A stretch of DNA of 59,068 nt from Paludibacteraceae bacterium (lineage in GTDB: Bacteria > Bacteroidota > Bacteroidia > Bacteroidales > Paludibacteraceae): the NCBI GenBank assembly GCA_016283095.1, contig JAEEMG010000070.1, positions 1-59,068 of the forward strand. The letters are read 5' to 3'. The notes under the pieces are model-generated. The model ran no database searches, was not told where the DNA came from, and saw nothing but the letters and a program-made list of their open reading frames with translations. Position numbers and translations under genes: made by a program. Numbering within the stretch: the first letter of the stretch is position 1; each line of letters starts with the position of its first letter. Positions 1-8,152 of the stretch are shown one piece after another.

Positions 1-57
1 ACCAATAGTACCGATATTTACGTGCGGTTTTGAACGATCAAATTGTTCTTTTGCCAT
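1..57 (-). CDS. tuf: Elongation factor Tu, N-terminal fragment (cut by window edge)
   Basis: The minus strand from 57 to the window edge encodes 19 residues that match the start of EF-Tu (MAKEQFDRSKPHVNIGTIG), just before the expected GHVDHGKT P-loop. EF-Tu is the GTPase that delivers aminoacyl-tRNA to the ribosome. The gene sits downstream of tRNA-Tyr and tRNA-Thr, the standard Bacteroidales arrangement, and is probably co-transcribed with them from the promoter at 389-419. Only the first codons are visible, so nothing can be said about completeness. Confidence 0.93.
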   Translation of the reverse strand, partial: MAKEQFDRSKPHVNIGTIG

Positions 58-89
58 AATTATATTGTATTTTTTTAATAATTTCTTTG

Positions 90-161
<72 letters not shown>

Positions 162-200
162 AAACTACCTTCTAAGCGTCACCGCTGTAGTCCATTGTTG

Positions 201-282
201 TGGGTGCGGATGGATTCGAACCACCGAAGGCAGAGCCAGCAGATTTACAGTCTGCCCCATTTGGCCACTCTGGTACACACCC
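201..282 (-). tRNA. tRNA-Tyr (anticodon GTA)
   Basis: An 82-nt class II tRNA on the minus strand. The acceptor stem is GGGTGTG/CGCACCC, the anticodon stem GCAGA/TCTGC has loop CTGTAAA (anticodon GTA), there is a long variable arm, and the T loop is TTCGAAT. Discriminator A is encoded at 201 and CCA is not encoded. It is followed by tRNA-Thr after only 39 nt. The tRNA-Gly(TCC) often found between these two in Bacteroides relatives is absent here. Confidence 0.96.
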
Positions 283-292
283 TTTTTTTTCG

Positions 293-348
293 CGCCTCCA
301 TCCAGATTCTTTACAAATCTTGGGATCTGGCCAGCTGAGCCATAAGGC
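293..348 (-). pseudogene. tRNA-like relic, possibly decayed tRNA-Thr(TGT)
   Basis: The minus strand reads GCCTTATGGCTCAGCTGG, a good match to the 5' half and D arm of a tRNA. An AGATT/AATCT stem around TGTAAAG follows, and then GGAGGC, which can pair with the 5' GCCTT. No T arm (GTTCRA) exists: the unit is about 56 nt, roughly a tRNA minus the 17-nt T arm. The D stem is also imperfect. It lies first in the tRNA cluster, where relatives carry tRNA-Thr(TGT), and GATTTGTAA matches that anticodon region. I infer a degraded tRNA; chance resemblance is possible. Confidence 0.4.
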
Positions 349-353
349 TAAAA

Positions 354-388
354 CAGTCGTTAATCGGGCTGTTTCCGAATAACGACTG
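354..388 (-). other. Hairpin in the leader of the tRNA-tuf transcript
   Basis: CAGTCGTTA and its exact complement TAACGACTG are separated by 17 nt that contain a second short pairing (CGG/CCG). On the minus strand the hairpin begins directly after the -7 box and is followed by TTTTAG, so it resembles a terminator or attenuator placed at the very start of the transcript. Function is unknown. Confidence 0.5.
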
Positions 389-419
389 CAAAAGTAGAAA
401 CTTTTATTTAAACTGCAAA
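389..419 (-). promoter_or_regulatory. Promoter of the tRNA-Tyr/tRNA-Thr/tuf transcript
   Basis: On the minus strand TACTTTTG (389-396) fits the Bacteroidetes -7 consensus TAnnTTTG. TTTG (416-419) sits 19 nt upstream, the expected -33 spacing. It lies between hpf and the tRNA cluster and would give tRNAs and tuf their own strong promoter. Confidence 0.7.
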
Positions 420-431
420 GAAAAATACAGA

Positions 432-728
432 TTAATTTCTATTTTTTTCTTTAGTCTTCTGAATTGAGCGGATCATCGAGTCCATCGCATTGTCGAATGC
501 CTCCTCAAAACTATCTGCTGTCTTTGTCACAACTAGCTCATTATTAGGCAACAAGACCTTCAACATAACTTCTTTATTGTTTGCGACCTCTGGCTTGATC
601 ACCTTCATCGCAATATCAACATTAGTAATCTGGTCTGAATACTGCTCCAACTTTACTACCTTCTTCTGTACGAATGCCTCCAAATCTGCCTTTGCATCGA
701 AATGGATTGTTTGAAAATTAACGTTCAT
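432..728 (-). CDS. hpf: Ribosome hibernation promoting factor, short HPF/RaiA type
   Basis: This 98-residue protein belongs to the short HPF/YfiA family (S30AE domain), which binds the small ribosomal subunit in stationary phase and helps inactivate ribosomes. The whole length is the beta-alpha-beta-beta-beta-alpha domain. It starts MNVNFQTIHFDAKADLEAFV and ends with a basic helix (SIQKTKEKNRN) that would contact rRNA. No long C-terminal dimerisation domain is present. It follows the recombinase gene by one base and is therefore translationally linked to the rpsU transcript. Confidence 0.93.
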   Translation of the reverse strand: MNVNFQTIHFDAKADLEAFVQKKVVKLEQYSDQITNVDIAMKVIKPEVANNKEVMLKVLLPNNELVVTKTADSFEEAFDNAMDSMIRSIQKTKEKNRN

Positions 729-729
729 A

Positions 730-1629
730 TCATTTTTCTTTTTGTGCTCTTGGATGAGCGTGTTTATAAATCCTCTTCATCTGCTCAAAGGTCGTATGCG
801 TGTAGACCTGTGTCGCCGCCAGATTCGAATGCCCCAAAAGTTCTTTCACCGATTCTATCTCCGCTCCGTTGTTGAGCATCACAGTCGCAAATGTGTGTCG
901 CAAAACGTGCGGACTTCTCTTTGCTATGGTGCTTACTTCTGAAATCTTCTTGTGTATGATCGAATAAACTTTGCGTGGTTTCAACTGCTCTCCTTTATCC
1001 GACACAAATAAATTCTTTTCCGCACCACCTTCGAAAGTTTCCTGCTTCAGTTTCAAATACCGTTGAACTAAATCAATGTACTTGTCTCCAAGAGGAATCG
1101 CCCTCTGCTTGTTTCGCTTTCCAAGGATCGTGGCGACCTTTCTTGAGAAGTCAAAATCGGTTTCTTTTGCGTTGATCAATTCTGACAAACGCAAACCTAA
1201 TGAATAAAACGTTTCAATCATCAAAAAATCGCGAAAATTTTCATACACTGAAAAATTTATATTATTTGCAAGTATTTTTTCGACTTCATTTATTTTTAAA
1301 AACATAGGAAGACGCTTTTCTTGCTTCAGCGAACGTATGGAAATCATCGGAGATTTTAATCCAGGAACTGTCCTTTTACAGAATTTGAAGAAGGATCTGA
1401 GGGCCGAAATCTTACGGTTCACACTCGTCGCCTTCTCTGTCTGACGCAGTTCGTAGATCCAACTTCTGATATGTTTATGTGTGATTTCGGTAATATCTAA
1501 ATTGCCGTAGTTTTCCAACAAAAAGGTGGAGAATTGGTTTAGGTCGTTCTCATAAGCAATAAAGGTATGAGAAGAATAGTTCTTCTCATACCTTATATAT
1601 TGTTTGAAGTTTTCAATCAATCTGTCCAC
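730..1629 (-). CDS. xerC: Tyrosine recombinase, XerC/XerD family
   Basis: A 299-residue site-specific recombinase with an N-terminal SAM-like DNA-binding domain (about 1-90) and a C-terminal catalytic domain. The catalytic set is complete: R147 (GLRLSEL), K171, H241 and R244 (HVLRHTFAT), H267 (LLGHSNL) and nucleophile Y276 (TQVYTH). Size and sequence fit the chromosomal Xer proteins that resolve chromosome dimers at dif rather than phage integrases. It sits between rpsU (8 nt upstream) and hpf, a conserved Bacteroidetes order. Whether it is the XerC or XerD partner cannot be decided here. Confidence 0.92.
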   Translation of the reverse strand: MDRLIENFKQYIRYEKNYSSHTFIAYENDLNQFSTFLLENYGNLDITEITHKHIRSWIYELRQTEKATSVNRKISALRSFFKFCKRTVPGLKSPMISIRSLKQEKRLPMFLKINEVEKILANNINFSVYENFRDFLMIETFYSLGLRLSELINAKETDFDFSRKVATILGKRNKQRAIPLGDKYIDLVQRYLKLKQETFEGGAEKNLFVSDKGEQLKPRKVYSIIHKKISEVSTIAKRSPHVLRHTFATVMLNNGAEIESVKELLGHSNLAATQVYTHTTFEQMKRIYKHAHPRAQKEK

Positions 1630-1637
1630 GAGAACGA

Positions 1638-1829
1638 TTAATCTTCATTACCATACTGTGCCTGTACGTAAATAGCGTGGATCTTCTGCTGACGCTTTAG
1701 CACTGATGGCTTTGTAAACTGCTGACGGTTTCTCAACTCTTTAACGACACCAGTCTTCTCAAACTTTCTCTTAAATTTCTTCAAGGCTTTTTCGATGTTC
1801 TCGCCTTCCTTGATTTGAACTACGATCAT
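1638..1829 (-). CDS. rpsU: Small ribosomal subunit protein bS21
   Basis: A 63-residue, highly basic S21 protein ([20 protein letters not shown]...). It binds the 30S platform near the anti-Shine-Dalgarno end of 16S rRNA and aids initiation. Length is normal. It is the first gene of the rpsU-xerC-hpf unit. Confidence 0.97.
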   Translation of the reverse strand: MIVVQIKEGENIEKALKKFKRKFEKTGVVKELRNRQQFTKPSVLKRQQKIHAIYVQAQYGNED

Positions 1830-1861
1830 AATTTTTAATTGTTACGTTTTAATTTTGCCCG

Positions 1862-1869
1862 CAAATTTA
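1862..1869 (-). promoter_or_regulatory. Candidate -7 box for rpsU operon
   Basis: The minus strand reads TAAATTTG, matching TAnnTTTG, 33 nt upstream of the rpsU start. A well-spaced -33 box is not obvious. Confidence 0.45.
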
Positions 1870-1938
1870 ATCATTTTTTCTTTCAATATCTTAATTCTAT
1901 GAAAAAAATGCGGATTTTTAATGATTTAAACTTTTCTC

Positions 1939-2706
1939 TTATACTGTCTGGACGTCAAATCCGCACTCTCTCAATGGCACGGCTATTCTCTCCAGCTCCT
2001 CGTGACTCACCTTTTCCAACTCTTTGTATGGTGTCTCACGATCAATTGAATAAATCATTATCTGTTTTGGCGACATCTTCTTAACAGCTTCATACCACGC
2101 TCCAACCTCTTCCTTAGTCGTATTGTCAATCTTGTTGCCTTCCACAACTCCACGAAGGAACATTGTCTGCAGTATGAATTCACCGTTGAATTGTGCCATC
2201 TGTTCAATCACTCGTTCTACGCTATAATGAGAATCAACAGGGACATCTATAAGTTTTGCCGTTGAATCTATCGCTGAATCTATCTTCAAAATATTGTTGT
2301 CTACTTTTTTCAAAGCTCTGACAACCGACTCATTGGACAATCTTGTAGCATTTGTCAAAACCGAAATCTTTGAATTTGGATGAAACTGATCTCGCAATCG
2401 TATCGTCAAATCTATCACTTCCTCAAAATGTGGGTAGAGTGTCGGTTCTCCATTTCCTGCAAAAGTAATGACATCAAGATGCTTTCCTTCTGCATGCAAC
2501 GATCTGAAACAGTTTGTCATCTCCTCTTCTACTTTCTGAAGCGACGGGAATTTTGCAGCTACTCCTTTTTTAGTGAAACCACACTCGCAGTATATACACT
2601 CAAATGAACACACCTTATTTTCCGTGGGCAAAAGGTTTATGCCCAATGACAAGCCTAATCGTCTGCTATGGACAGGGCCGTAGACGACACCATCAAAAGT
2701 CATCAT
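1939..2706 (-). CDS. Radical SAM protein of unknown substrate
   Basis: A 255-residue radical SAM enzyme. The [4Fe-4S]-binding CxxxCxxC motif is seen as CSFECIYC near residue 33, followed by an extra Cys (CECG). The glycine-rich SAM contact FAGNGEPTLYP and a TNATRL segment follow. The N-terminal VYGPVHSRRLGLSLGINLLP is typical of a widespread family annotated as wyosine-synthetase-like radical SAM proteins; its bacterial substrate is not established. It begins 3 nt after the phosphotransferase gene ends and is last in the murF operon. Confidence 0.85.
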   Translation of the reverse strand: MMTFDGVVYGPVHSRRLGLSLGINLLPTENKVCSFECIYCECGFTKKGVAAKFPSLQKVEEEMTNCFRSLHAEGKHLDVITFAGNGEPTLYPHFEEVIDLTIRLRDQFHPNSKISVLTNATRLSNESVVRALKKVDNNILKIDSAIDSTAKLIDVPVDSHYSVERVIEQMAQFNGEFILQTMFLRGVVEGNKIDNTTKEEVGAWYEAVKKMSPKQIMIYSIDRETPYKELEKVSHEELERIAVPLRECGFDVQTV

Positions 2707-2709
2707 ATA

Positions 2710-4548
2710 TCACCTCCTTTCAAAATCTCTATAAACTGTTTGAATAAATGATTTACCTCTCTTTAATAATTCTGCATCCGCAGACATAATTTCTTTCTGT
2801 GAATCATAATCGTATGATGCAAAACTTTCTTTTTCAATGATACCAAAACCATTGTTGAATGCAAAAATAGCAAATTCTGGCGAATTATTGTCAAAAACAT
2901 CCTTACTAAACATAAAATCATCATGTTTTATGCCTAATTGCCCCAATATCGTGGCGGACAAATCTATCTGCGAACTGATTTTGTCCACTACAAGATGTTT
3001 CTTTACGGCTCCTCCACCCCACACCATCGGTATACGGTAACGAAGGGAATCTGAGTTCGCCAGATTGCCAACCAATCCTGTCGAATGGTCAGGCAGTATT
3101 ATTATGAGTGTGTTGTCCCAGTATTTTGTCTGACGGAATCTTTCCAAGAATGAGCAAAGACAGCTGTCGGAATACATCACCGAATTCAAATATTTATCGT
3201 CATGATGTTTGTATGGCACCTCAAACGGTTCATGACTGCTTGATGACAATACTGTACAGAAGAATCCGTCATCAAAAGTGCCATTCTCAAAATCTTTGGC
3301 AAGAAAGTCGAACAACACATGGTCGTATGCTCCCCACTTAGATTGTTTCTGGTCTTTGGTGAAATTGGCGTCACAGATGATTTTTTCATATCCCGACATC
3401 ACCAAAAACGAATTCATATTGGTGAAATTGATATCACCTCCATAATAAAATGAGTTCTTATAGCCGGCTTCCTTCAATGCGTTCGGCAATTTCTTAACAT
3501 TCTGGCTCTTATTCGTCACCTTCATCAAAGATGTCGTAGGCATTCCCGGATAAGAGGCGAGTATACATGCCAGACCTCGGTCGGTACGGAAACTGTTGGC
3601 ATAAAAACGGTTGAAGACAATTCCGTCTTCAGCAAACTTGCAAAGACCAGGCATCGCGTCGGCTCCGCCAGTAAGTTTGCATGCAGTTCCGCCAAAACTC
3701 TCCATTATACACAGAAGGATATTCGGACGTGTCGTATTCAGAAGAGTATCCGTTGCGACGCGAATTTCTTTAGACGGTGCTAAAGATGCTTCATATATAT
3801 TCTGCGACTCTTCGTCCGGCAACGTATAATAACCAGAAAAATCATCTGTTTTTTGGACTGAGTATATCAGATTCCAATTGGGATTTATCGCAAGATGATT
3901 AAAAAATACCTTATCGCTGAAATAGACTCGTCCGGGATTCATTGTAGAGACCCCAACTCCTCCTCGGATAGATAAGAAAACCACGCCAATAAAGAGGAGC
4001 AATGAAACTATGTTGACAACGATACAGTCGAATTTGCATATCTCATTTTTTTTGACAATCGCATAAATTTTGTCAAGCAAACGGACAAAAGCAAAGACAA
4101 ACAATGTCGCTAGGAGCACCAACGTCGCCCCATAAATGAGATATTCGGAAGTGGTACCACTCGCAAGAGCCGCTGTAGGCGACTGCATATAGAAGAATGG
4201 AGTAGCGTCGAGACGGAATTGCCATGCAGGATAAAGAACAATATCCAAAACACAGAAAAATGCCGTCATCACAGACAATACTATTCCGATAACCTTATAG
4301 GCAGAGTATTCAGCAGCTTTATTTTTCCAGAAAGAAAACAAAAGTGCCGCCAACAGAAACGGAATCACGAAATAGCCAGTAGCCGACAAATCCATAGGGA
4401 ATCCATGGGCAAAAGACCTCACCGGCTCAACAATTCCGTCTTTGAAAGTGCTGTTAAAATTAAAAAGAGCAAACATGACGCGTTCCAAAATGAAACACGC
4501 CAAGAAAAAAACATAAAAGAATGATAAATAAATCAGTTTACTTAGCAT
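2710..4548 (-). CDS. LTA synthase family membrane phosphotransferase (sulfatase fold)
   Basis: A 612-residue membrane enzyme. The first ~230 residues contain about five hydrophobic segments. A periplasmic alkaline-phosphatase/sulfatase-fold domain follows, starting at RPNILLCIMESFGG. The likely nucleophile is the Thr in NSFRTDRGL, and HEPF plus ILPDHS supply metal ligands, as in LtaS, MdoB and related glycerol- or ethanolamine-phosphate transferases. Gram-negative members modify envelope glycans or lipids; the substrate here is unknown. It overlaps the preceding gene by 11 nt, inside the murF operon, which points to envelope biogenesis. There is no CxPxR motif, so it is not a classical sulfatase. 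Confidence 0.85.
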   Translation of the reverse strand: MLSKLIYLSFFYVFFLACFILERVMFALFNFNSTFKDGIVEPVRSFAHGFPMDLSATGYFVIPFLLAALLFSFWKNKAAEYSAYKVIGIVLSVMTAFFCVLDIVLYPAWQFRLDATPFFYMQSPTAALASGTTSEYLIYGATLVLLATLFVFAFVRLLDKIYAIVKKNEICKFDCIVVNIVSLLLFIGVVFLSIRGGVGVSTMNPGRVYFSDKVFFNHLAINPNWNLIYSVQKTDDFSGYYTLPDEESQNIYEASLAPSKEIRVATDTLLNTTRPNILLCIMESFGGTACKLTGGADAMPGLCKFAEDGIVFNRFYANSFRTDRGLACILASYPGMPTTSLMKVTNKSQNVKKLPNALKEAGYKNSFYYGGDINFTNMNSFLVMSGYEKIICDANFTKDQKQSKWGAYDHVLFDFLAKDFENGTFDDGFFCTVLSSSSHEPFEVPYKHHDDKYLNSVMYSDSCLCSFLERFRQTKYWDNTLIIILPDHSTGLVGNLANSDSLRYRIPMVWGGGAVKKHLVVDKISSQIDLSATILGQLGIKHDDFMFSKDVFDNNSPEFAIFAFNNGFGIIEKESFASYDYDSQKEIMSADAELLKRGKSFIQTVYRDFERR

Positions 4549-5005
4549 TTTCCCGCTCTCTTAAATCACTAACTATAAGCAATGCTTCCTCCTTAATGTC
4601 CTCAGGCAAAATGATATTTCTCAATTGTAGGCTTCTTAGCCAACCAGCAACATCATACTCTTTAAGTGTCTCAAACACCTCTCGCAACTGAGCGACCTCC
4701 GCATCTGTATAATCCTCAGGATCTTTTCCTGAAAGAGCGTCCAGTTCCTCGTCGTCGTAATATTCGTACTTCAGATTGGTATTTATAAGATTTGTCTTTT
4801 CACAAACCTCATGCTGACCACAACATTCGGAAGACTCCTCCTTTGCTTTTTGTGCCTCCTCCTCTTTCACTCTTTCCTCTTCAGAAAGGCGTGCCTTACG
4901 CTCCGCCTCCTCTGCCGCTATCCTTTTTCTGCGGATATTGTAGAAGATAATCCACGCCACAACAATAGCGACAAAGACAAAGAACAATATCATCGTCGAA
5001 TTCAT
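4538..5005 (-). CDS. Single-pass membrane protein, function unknown
   Basis: A 155-residue protein with one N-terminal membrane helix (about 4-22, LFFVFVAIVVAWIIFY). A positively charged RRKR stop, a Glu/Lys/Ala-rich coiled-coil-like stretch (29-58) and an acidic C-terminal part follow. Two close Cys pairs (ECCGQHEVC) lie mid-protein. No family is recognised. It overlaps murF by 4 nt and the LTA-synthase-like gene by 11 nt, so its translation is coupled to both. I infer an accessory role in envelope synthesis. Confidence 0.75.
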   Translation of the reverse strand: MNSTMILFFVFVAIVVAWIIFYNIRRKRIAAEEAERKARLSEEERVKEEEAQKAKEESSECCGQHEVCEKTNLINTNLKYEYYDDEELDALSGKDPEDYTDAEVAQLREVFETLKEYDVAGWLRSLQLRNIILPEDIKEEALLIVSDLRERENAK

Positions 5006-6285
5006 AAGTGCTCTACAACTTTAGTAAGTTTCATACTGTTGGATCCCTTGATTAATACAAGGCATCCTTTCAATTTATTTTCTGTCAAGACGAAAATCAA
5101 CTCGTCAACATTCTTATACGTAGACATTCCACTCTTTGCTACAGAAGCGAAATTCTGTCCGACCAGCATCACCTTCTTTATTCCAGACGCTGCTATCATC
5201 TCAACTATTTTGCGATGCTCTGTTTCGGAATCATTTCCAAGTTCAAGCATGTCACCCAAGATGAGTGCCTTTTCACTCTCTGACTTCAACGTGATGAAAT
5301 TATCAAGAGCTGCTTTCATACTTGTCGGATTGGCATTGTAAGCGTCGACAATTAGTTTATTCGACGCGGTAGAGATAAACTGAGAACGGTTGTTTGACGG
5401 TTTATAGTTTTCCAATGCAGCGACAATTGTAGGCATTTCAACACCAAAATGAGAACCGACGCAAGCGGCAGCCATCACATTCTCAAGGTTATATGCACCG
5501 ATCAGGTTGGTCTGTGCTGAAGATCCGTCAGCGAACTTCACCTTCAGAAATGGATCAGCCGACTCAACAGAAGCGTTCAATAAAGAGCCATCAACGCCAT
5601 AAAGGATTCTCTTTGCACCCTCCGACTTAGGGAAAATATTGTGATTTGATCCGTTGACGAAAATCGTTCCGTTATTCTTCTTCAGATTATCGTACAACTC
5701 GCACTTGGTTTTGATCACACCTTCAAAAGATCCGAAGCCAAGGATATGAGCCGTGCCGACGTTGGTGATCAAGCCATAATCAGGCAATGCGATATCAGCC
5801 AAAGTCTTGATTTCACCTGGATGGTTTGCTCCCATCTCAACGATTGCGTATTTATGGTGAGACTTTATACGGAGTAATGTCAACGGAACACCGATATGGT
5901 TGTTCAGATTTCCTTCTGTGTTGATGACATCATCGCCATACTTAGCCTTCATAACAGCGGAAGTCAGTTCCTTAGTCGTTGTCTTGCCATTTGTTCCAGT
6001 GATTGCTATCACAGTAGCGTTCATCTGTTGACGGTGGTAAGATGCCAATTGCTGGAGTGCGACCAAAGTATCAGGCACATAGAATATCGTTTTGTTGTTG
6101 GCACGATGTTCATCTGAAGTAAGGGCGAACTTGCTACCCGACTCTATCGCATTCTCAACAAAAACATTGCCGTCGAAGTTGTCACCCTTCAAAGCGATAA
6201 ACATAGAATCCTTAGGGCATTTTCTGCTATCAGTAGAAACGCCATCACATTGGATGAAAAGTGAATATATAGACTTGATATCCAT
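5002..6285 (-). CDS. murF: UDP-N-acetylmuramoyl-tripeptide--D-alanyl-D-alanine ligase
   Basis: This 427-residue Mur ligase adds D-Ala-D-Ala to the UDP-MurNAc-tripeptide, the last cytoplasmic peptide step of peptidoglycan synthesis. The N-terminal substrate domain has STDSRKCPKDSMFIALKG. The ATP P-loop GTNGKTTTKEL lies near residues 97-107, EMGANHPGEI matches the catalytic Glu region, and the C-terminal domain contains LILGDMLELG. It is the first gene of a four-gene overlapping operon and stands apart from the usual dcw cluster. Confidence 0.96.
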   Translation of the reverse strand: MDIKSIYSLFIQCDGVSTDSRKCPKDSMFIALKGDNFDGNVFVENAIESGSKFALTSDEHRANNKTIFYVPDTLVALQQLASYHRQQMNATVIAITGTNGKTTTKELTSAVMKAKYGDDVINTEGNLNNHIGVPLTLLRIKSHHKYAIVEMGANHPGEIKTLADIALPDYGLITNVGTAHILGFGSFEGVIKTKCELYDNLKKNNGTIFVNGSNHNIFPKSEGAKRILYGVDGSLLNASVESADPFLKVKFADGSSAQTNLIGAYNLENVMAAACVGSHFGVEMPTIVAALENYKPSNNRSQFISTASNKLIVDAYNANPTSMKAALDNFITLKSESEKALILGDMLELGNDSETEHRKIVEMIAASGIKKVMLVGQNFASVAKSGMSTYKNVDELIFVLTENKLKGCLVLIKGSNSMKLTKVVEHL

Positions 6286-6310
6286 TTCTTTGTTTTGACT
6301 TTACTTTATT

Positions 6311-6352
6311 AAAAAAAACGAAGCCTCCAAAAAATGAAAGCTCCGTTTTTTA
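6311..6352 (-). terminator. Rho-independent terminator after the gldK-like gene
   Basis: On the minus strand AACGGAGC pairs with GCTTCGTT around an 18-nt loop, and a run of eight T follows. It separates the GldK-like gene from murF, so the murF operon likely has its own promoter. Confidence 0.65.
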
Positions 6353-6371
6353 TTTTTTATAAACTTACTGT

Positions 6372-7943
6372 TTATCTGTTGTCATCCTCTGGACCTACCT
6401 TACTCATTGCGCAACGGAAACCTAAGTCGCTACGAGACTTAGTCTGCTCAAGATAACGTCTCTGAGCTGGGCTCAACCAGTAAGAACGATCCTTCCAAGA
6501 ACCACCCTTGTAAACACGAGTAGTGTTAGAGATGTTAGAAGTCAACTTAGACACAGCAGTACCAGCATCTGGATCATACAATTTCTTAGTTGCGATATCT
6601 GGATCAACAACTGCAGTCCACTGGTTTCTGTCAAGAGCACTCTGGCCATCACCATCCTTGTAGTTTCTTACATCAAGGCGAGCGTACTTGTCAAGCTCAG
6701 TATCCTTATCAGCAGGGATTGCGAAGATCACACGACCAAGGCTATCGATCTGAGGAACCTTAGCTGAAGTACCATCTTCAAGAGTTGTCTCCTGCATGAT
6801 AGGGCTTACATACTGGTTACCACGGAATGGATTGTATTCCTGCTCATCATCTGAAGTCAATACACGATATACATCAAGTACCCACTCGTTAACGTTACCA
6901 GCCATGTTGTATAGACCGAACTCATTTGGCCAGAAAGCGTCAACTGGAGAAGTGATAGTAGCGTGGTCATTCAAGTTACCTCCGATACCCATGTAGTCAC
7001 CACGACCTCTTACGTAGTTAGCATACATCTGACCGCGGTTAGCTTTCTTGTCCTTACCTGGGTTACGCATCTGGTGACCATACCAAGGATAGATCTTCTT
7101 CTCCTCGTAGTTTTCCTCACCCTCTACAGAAAGAATACCGTATGCAGCGTACTCCCACTCAGCCTCGGTTGGGAGACGATACTTAGGAAGAAGGATACCA
7201 TCAGACATTGTAGTCTTTCTTGCGTTACCATATACGTCCTTCAATTGTTTCTTTCCTTCAGTTGGCTTGTAATCACCCTTCATCAAGTACTTGTCTGTGC
7301 TGAATACCTGATTCTGCGCGATATCGTTAGCATCTGTATTTCCCTTCAATGCCTGGAAATCTGGATACTGGATTGTTCCTGCGTCAACCATTCTCTTCTC
7401 GTTTACACGGTCAGAACGCCAAACACAGAAATCGCTTGCCTGCTCCCAAGACACACCTACAACTGGATAGTAGTTGTATGACACGTGAGTGAAGTAGTAC
7501 TCCAAATATGGCTCATTGTAAGCCAACTCCTCACGCCATACCAAAGTGTCAGGACGCGCTCTTTCTACCAATTCTGGAGTATTATGGAATACATTTGACA
7601 TCCAATACAAATACTCACGCCAGTTTACATTGGCAATCTCATATTGGTCCATGTAGAACGAAGCTACAGTGACACGACGTGGAATGTTATTCCAATCTCC
7701 TAATACATCCTCAATAACACGACCCATTGTGAAAGTACCACCCTGGATGAAAGTCATACCAATTGGTGTGTCCTGTTCATAGCCGATGGTTACCTGATAA
7801 CCGCCGTTCTCTTTGTCGTTGTACTTCCATCCGGTTACATTCGATTCCTGCGAATCTTTCAAGGACTTCTTACCACATGATGTAGTCAAAGCTCCTAAGA
7901 TCAACATCGCTGTGACCGGCGTAAAAAGCTTTAAGTGTTTCAT
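6372..7943 (-). CDS. gldK: GldK/PorK-like lipoprotein (SUMF1 fold)
   Basis: A 523-residue lipoprotein with lipobox TTSC (Cys23). It has the GldK/PorK signature segment TPIGMTFIQGGTFTMGRV, then PRRVTVASFYMDQYEIAN, a PVVGVSWEQASDFCVWR motif and a C-terminal SUMF1-type core (GLYNMAGNVNEWVLDVY; GGSWKDRSYW). GldK/PorK forms the periplasmic ring of the type IX secretion system and of gliding motors. The core lacks the cysteines that formylglycine-generating enzymes use, so a structural role is more likely than catalysis. No gldL, gldM or gldN lies next to it, which is unusual; it could be a paralogue rather than the core ring protein. Many T9SS-tagged proteins lie elsewhere in this window. Confidence 0.8.
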   Translation of the reverse strand: MKHLKLFTPVTAMLILGALTTSCGKKSLKDSQESNVTGWKYNDKENGGYQVTIGYEQDTPIGMTFIQGGTFTMGRVIEDVLGDWNNIPRRVTVASFYMDQYEIANVNWREYLYWMSNVFHNTPELVERARPDTLVWREELAYNEPYLEYYFTHVSYNYYPVVGVSWEQASDFCVWRSDRVNEKRMVDAGTIQYPDFQALKGNTDANDIAQNQVFSTDKYLMKGDYKPTEGKKQLKDVYGNARKTTMSDGILLPKYRLPTEAEWEYAAYGILSVEGEENYEEKKIYPWYGHQMRNPGKDKKANRGQMYANYVRGRGDYMGIGGNLNDHATITSPVDAFWPNEFGLYNMAGNVNEWVLDVYRVLTSDDEQEYNPFRGNQYVSPIMQETTLEDGTSAKVPQIDSLGRVIFAIPADKDTELDKYARLDVRNYKDGDGQSALDRNQWTAVVDPDIATKKLYDPDAGTAVSKLTSNISNTTRVYKGGSWKDRSYWLSPAQRRYLEQTKSRSDLGFRCAMSKVGPEDDNR

Positions 7944-8043
7944 AGTACCTTTCGAGTATAAGATAATTTACTAATTTTATTTCTAATTTAATTTTTGGCA
8001 TACAAACTCACCGCAATCTCATTGCGTCCATCTGTATGGTTGG

Positions 8044-8073
8044 CAAAAATAGATAAACTTTGTTTCTTGCAAA
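8044..8073 (-). promoter_or_regulatory. Promoter of the gldK-like gene
   Basis: On the minus strand TATTTTTG (8044-8051) matches the -7 box and TTTG (8070-8073) the -33 box, with 18 nt between. The predicted leader is about 95 nt. Confidence 0.6.
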
Positions 8074-8152
8074 ACACTTTTGTGATTTTATTGCAAAAAA
8101 GTTGATAAATTTGATTAAAAATGGCTGTTTTTATGTTGGCAAACCACTTTTT

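Noticed and set aside
2710-7943. Sulfatase plus formylglycine-generating enzyme pair (sulfatase-fold protein and SUMF1-fold GldK-like protein)
   Set aside because: The sulfatase-fold protein has a Thr nucleophile region (RTDRG) and no CxPxR, and the GldK-like SUMF1 core lacks the catalytic cysteines.
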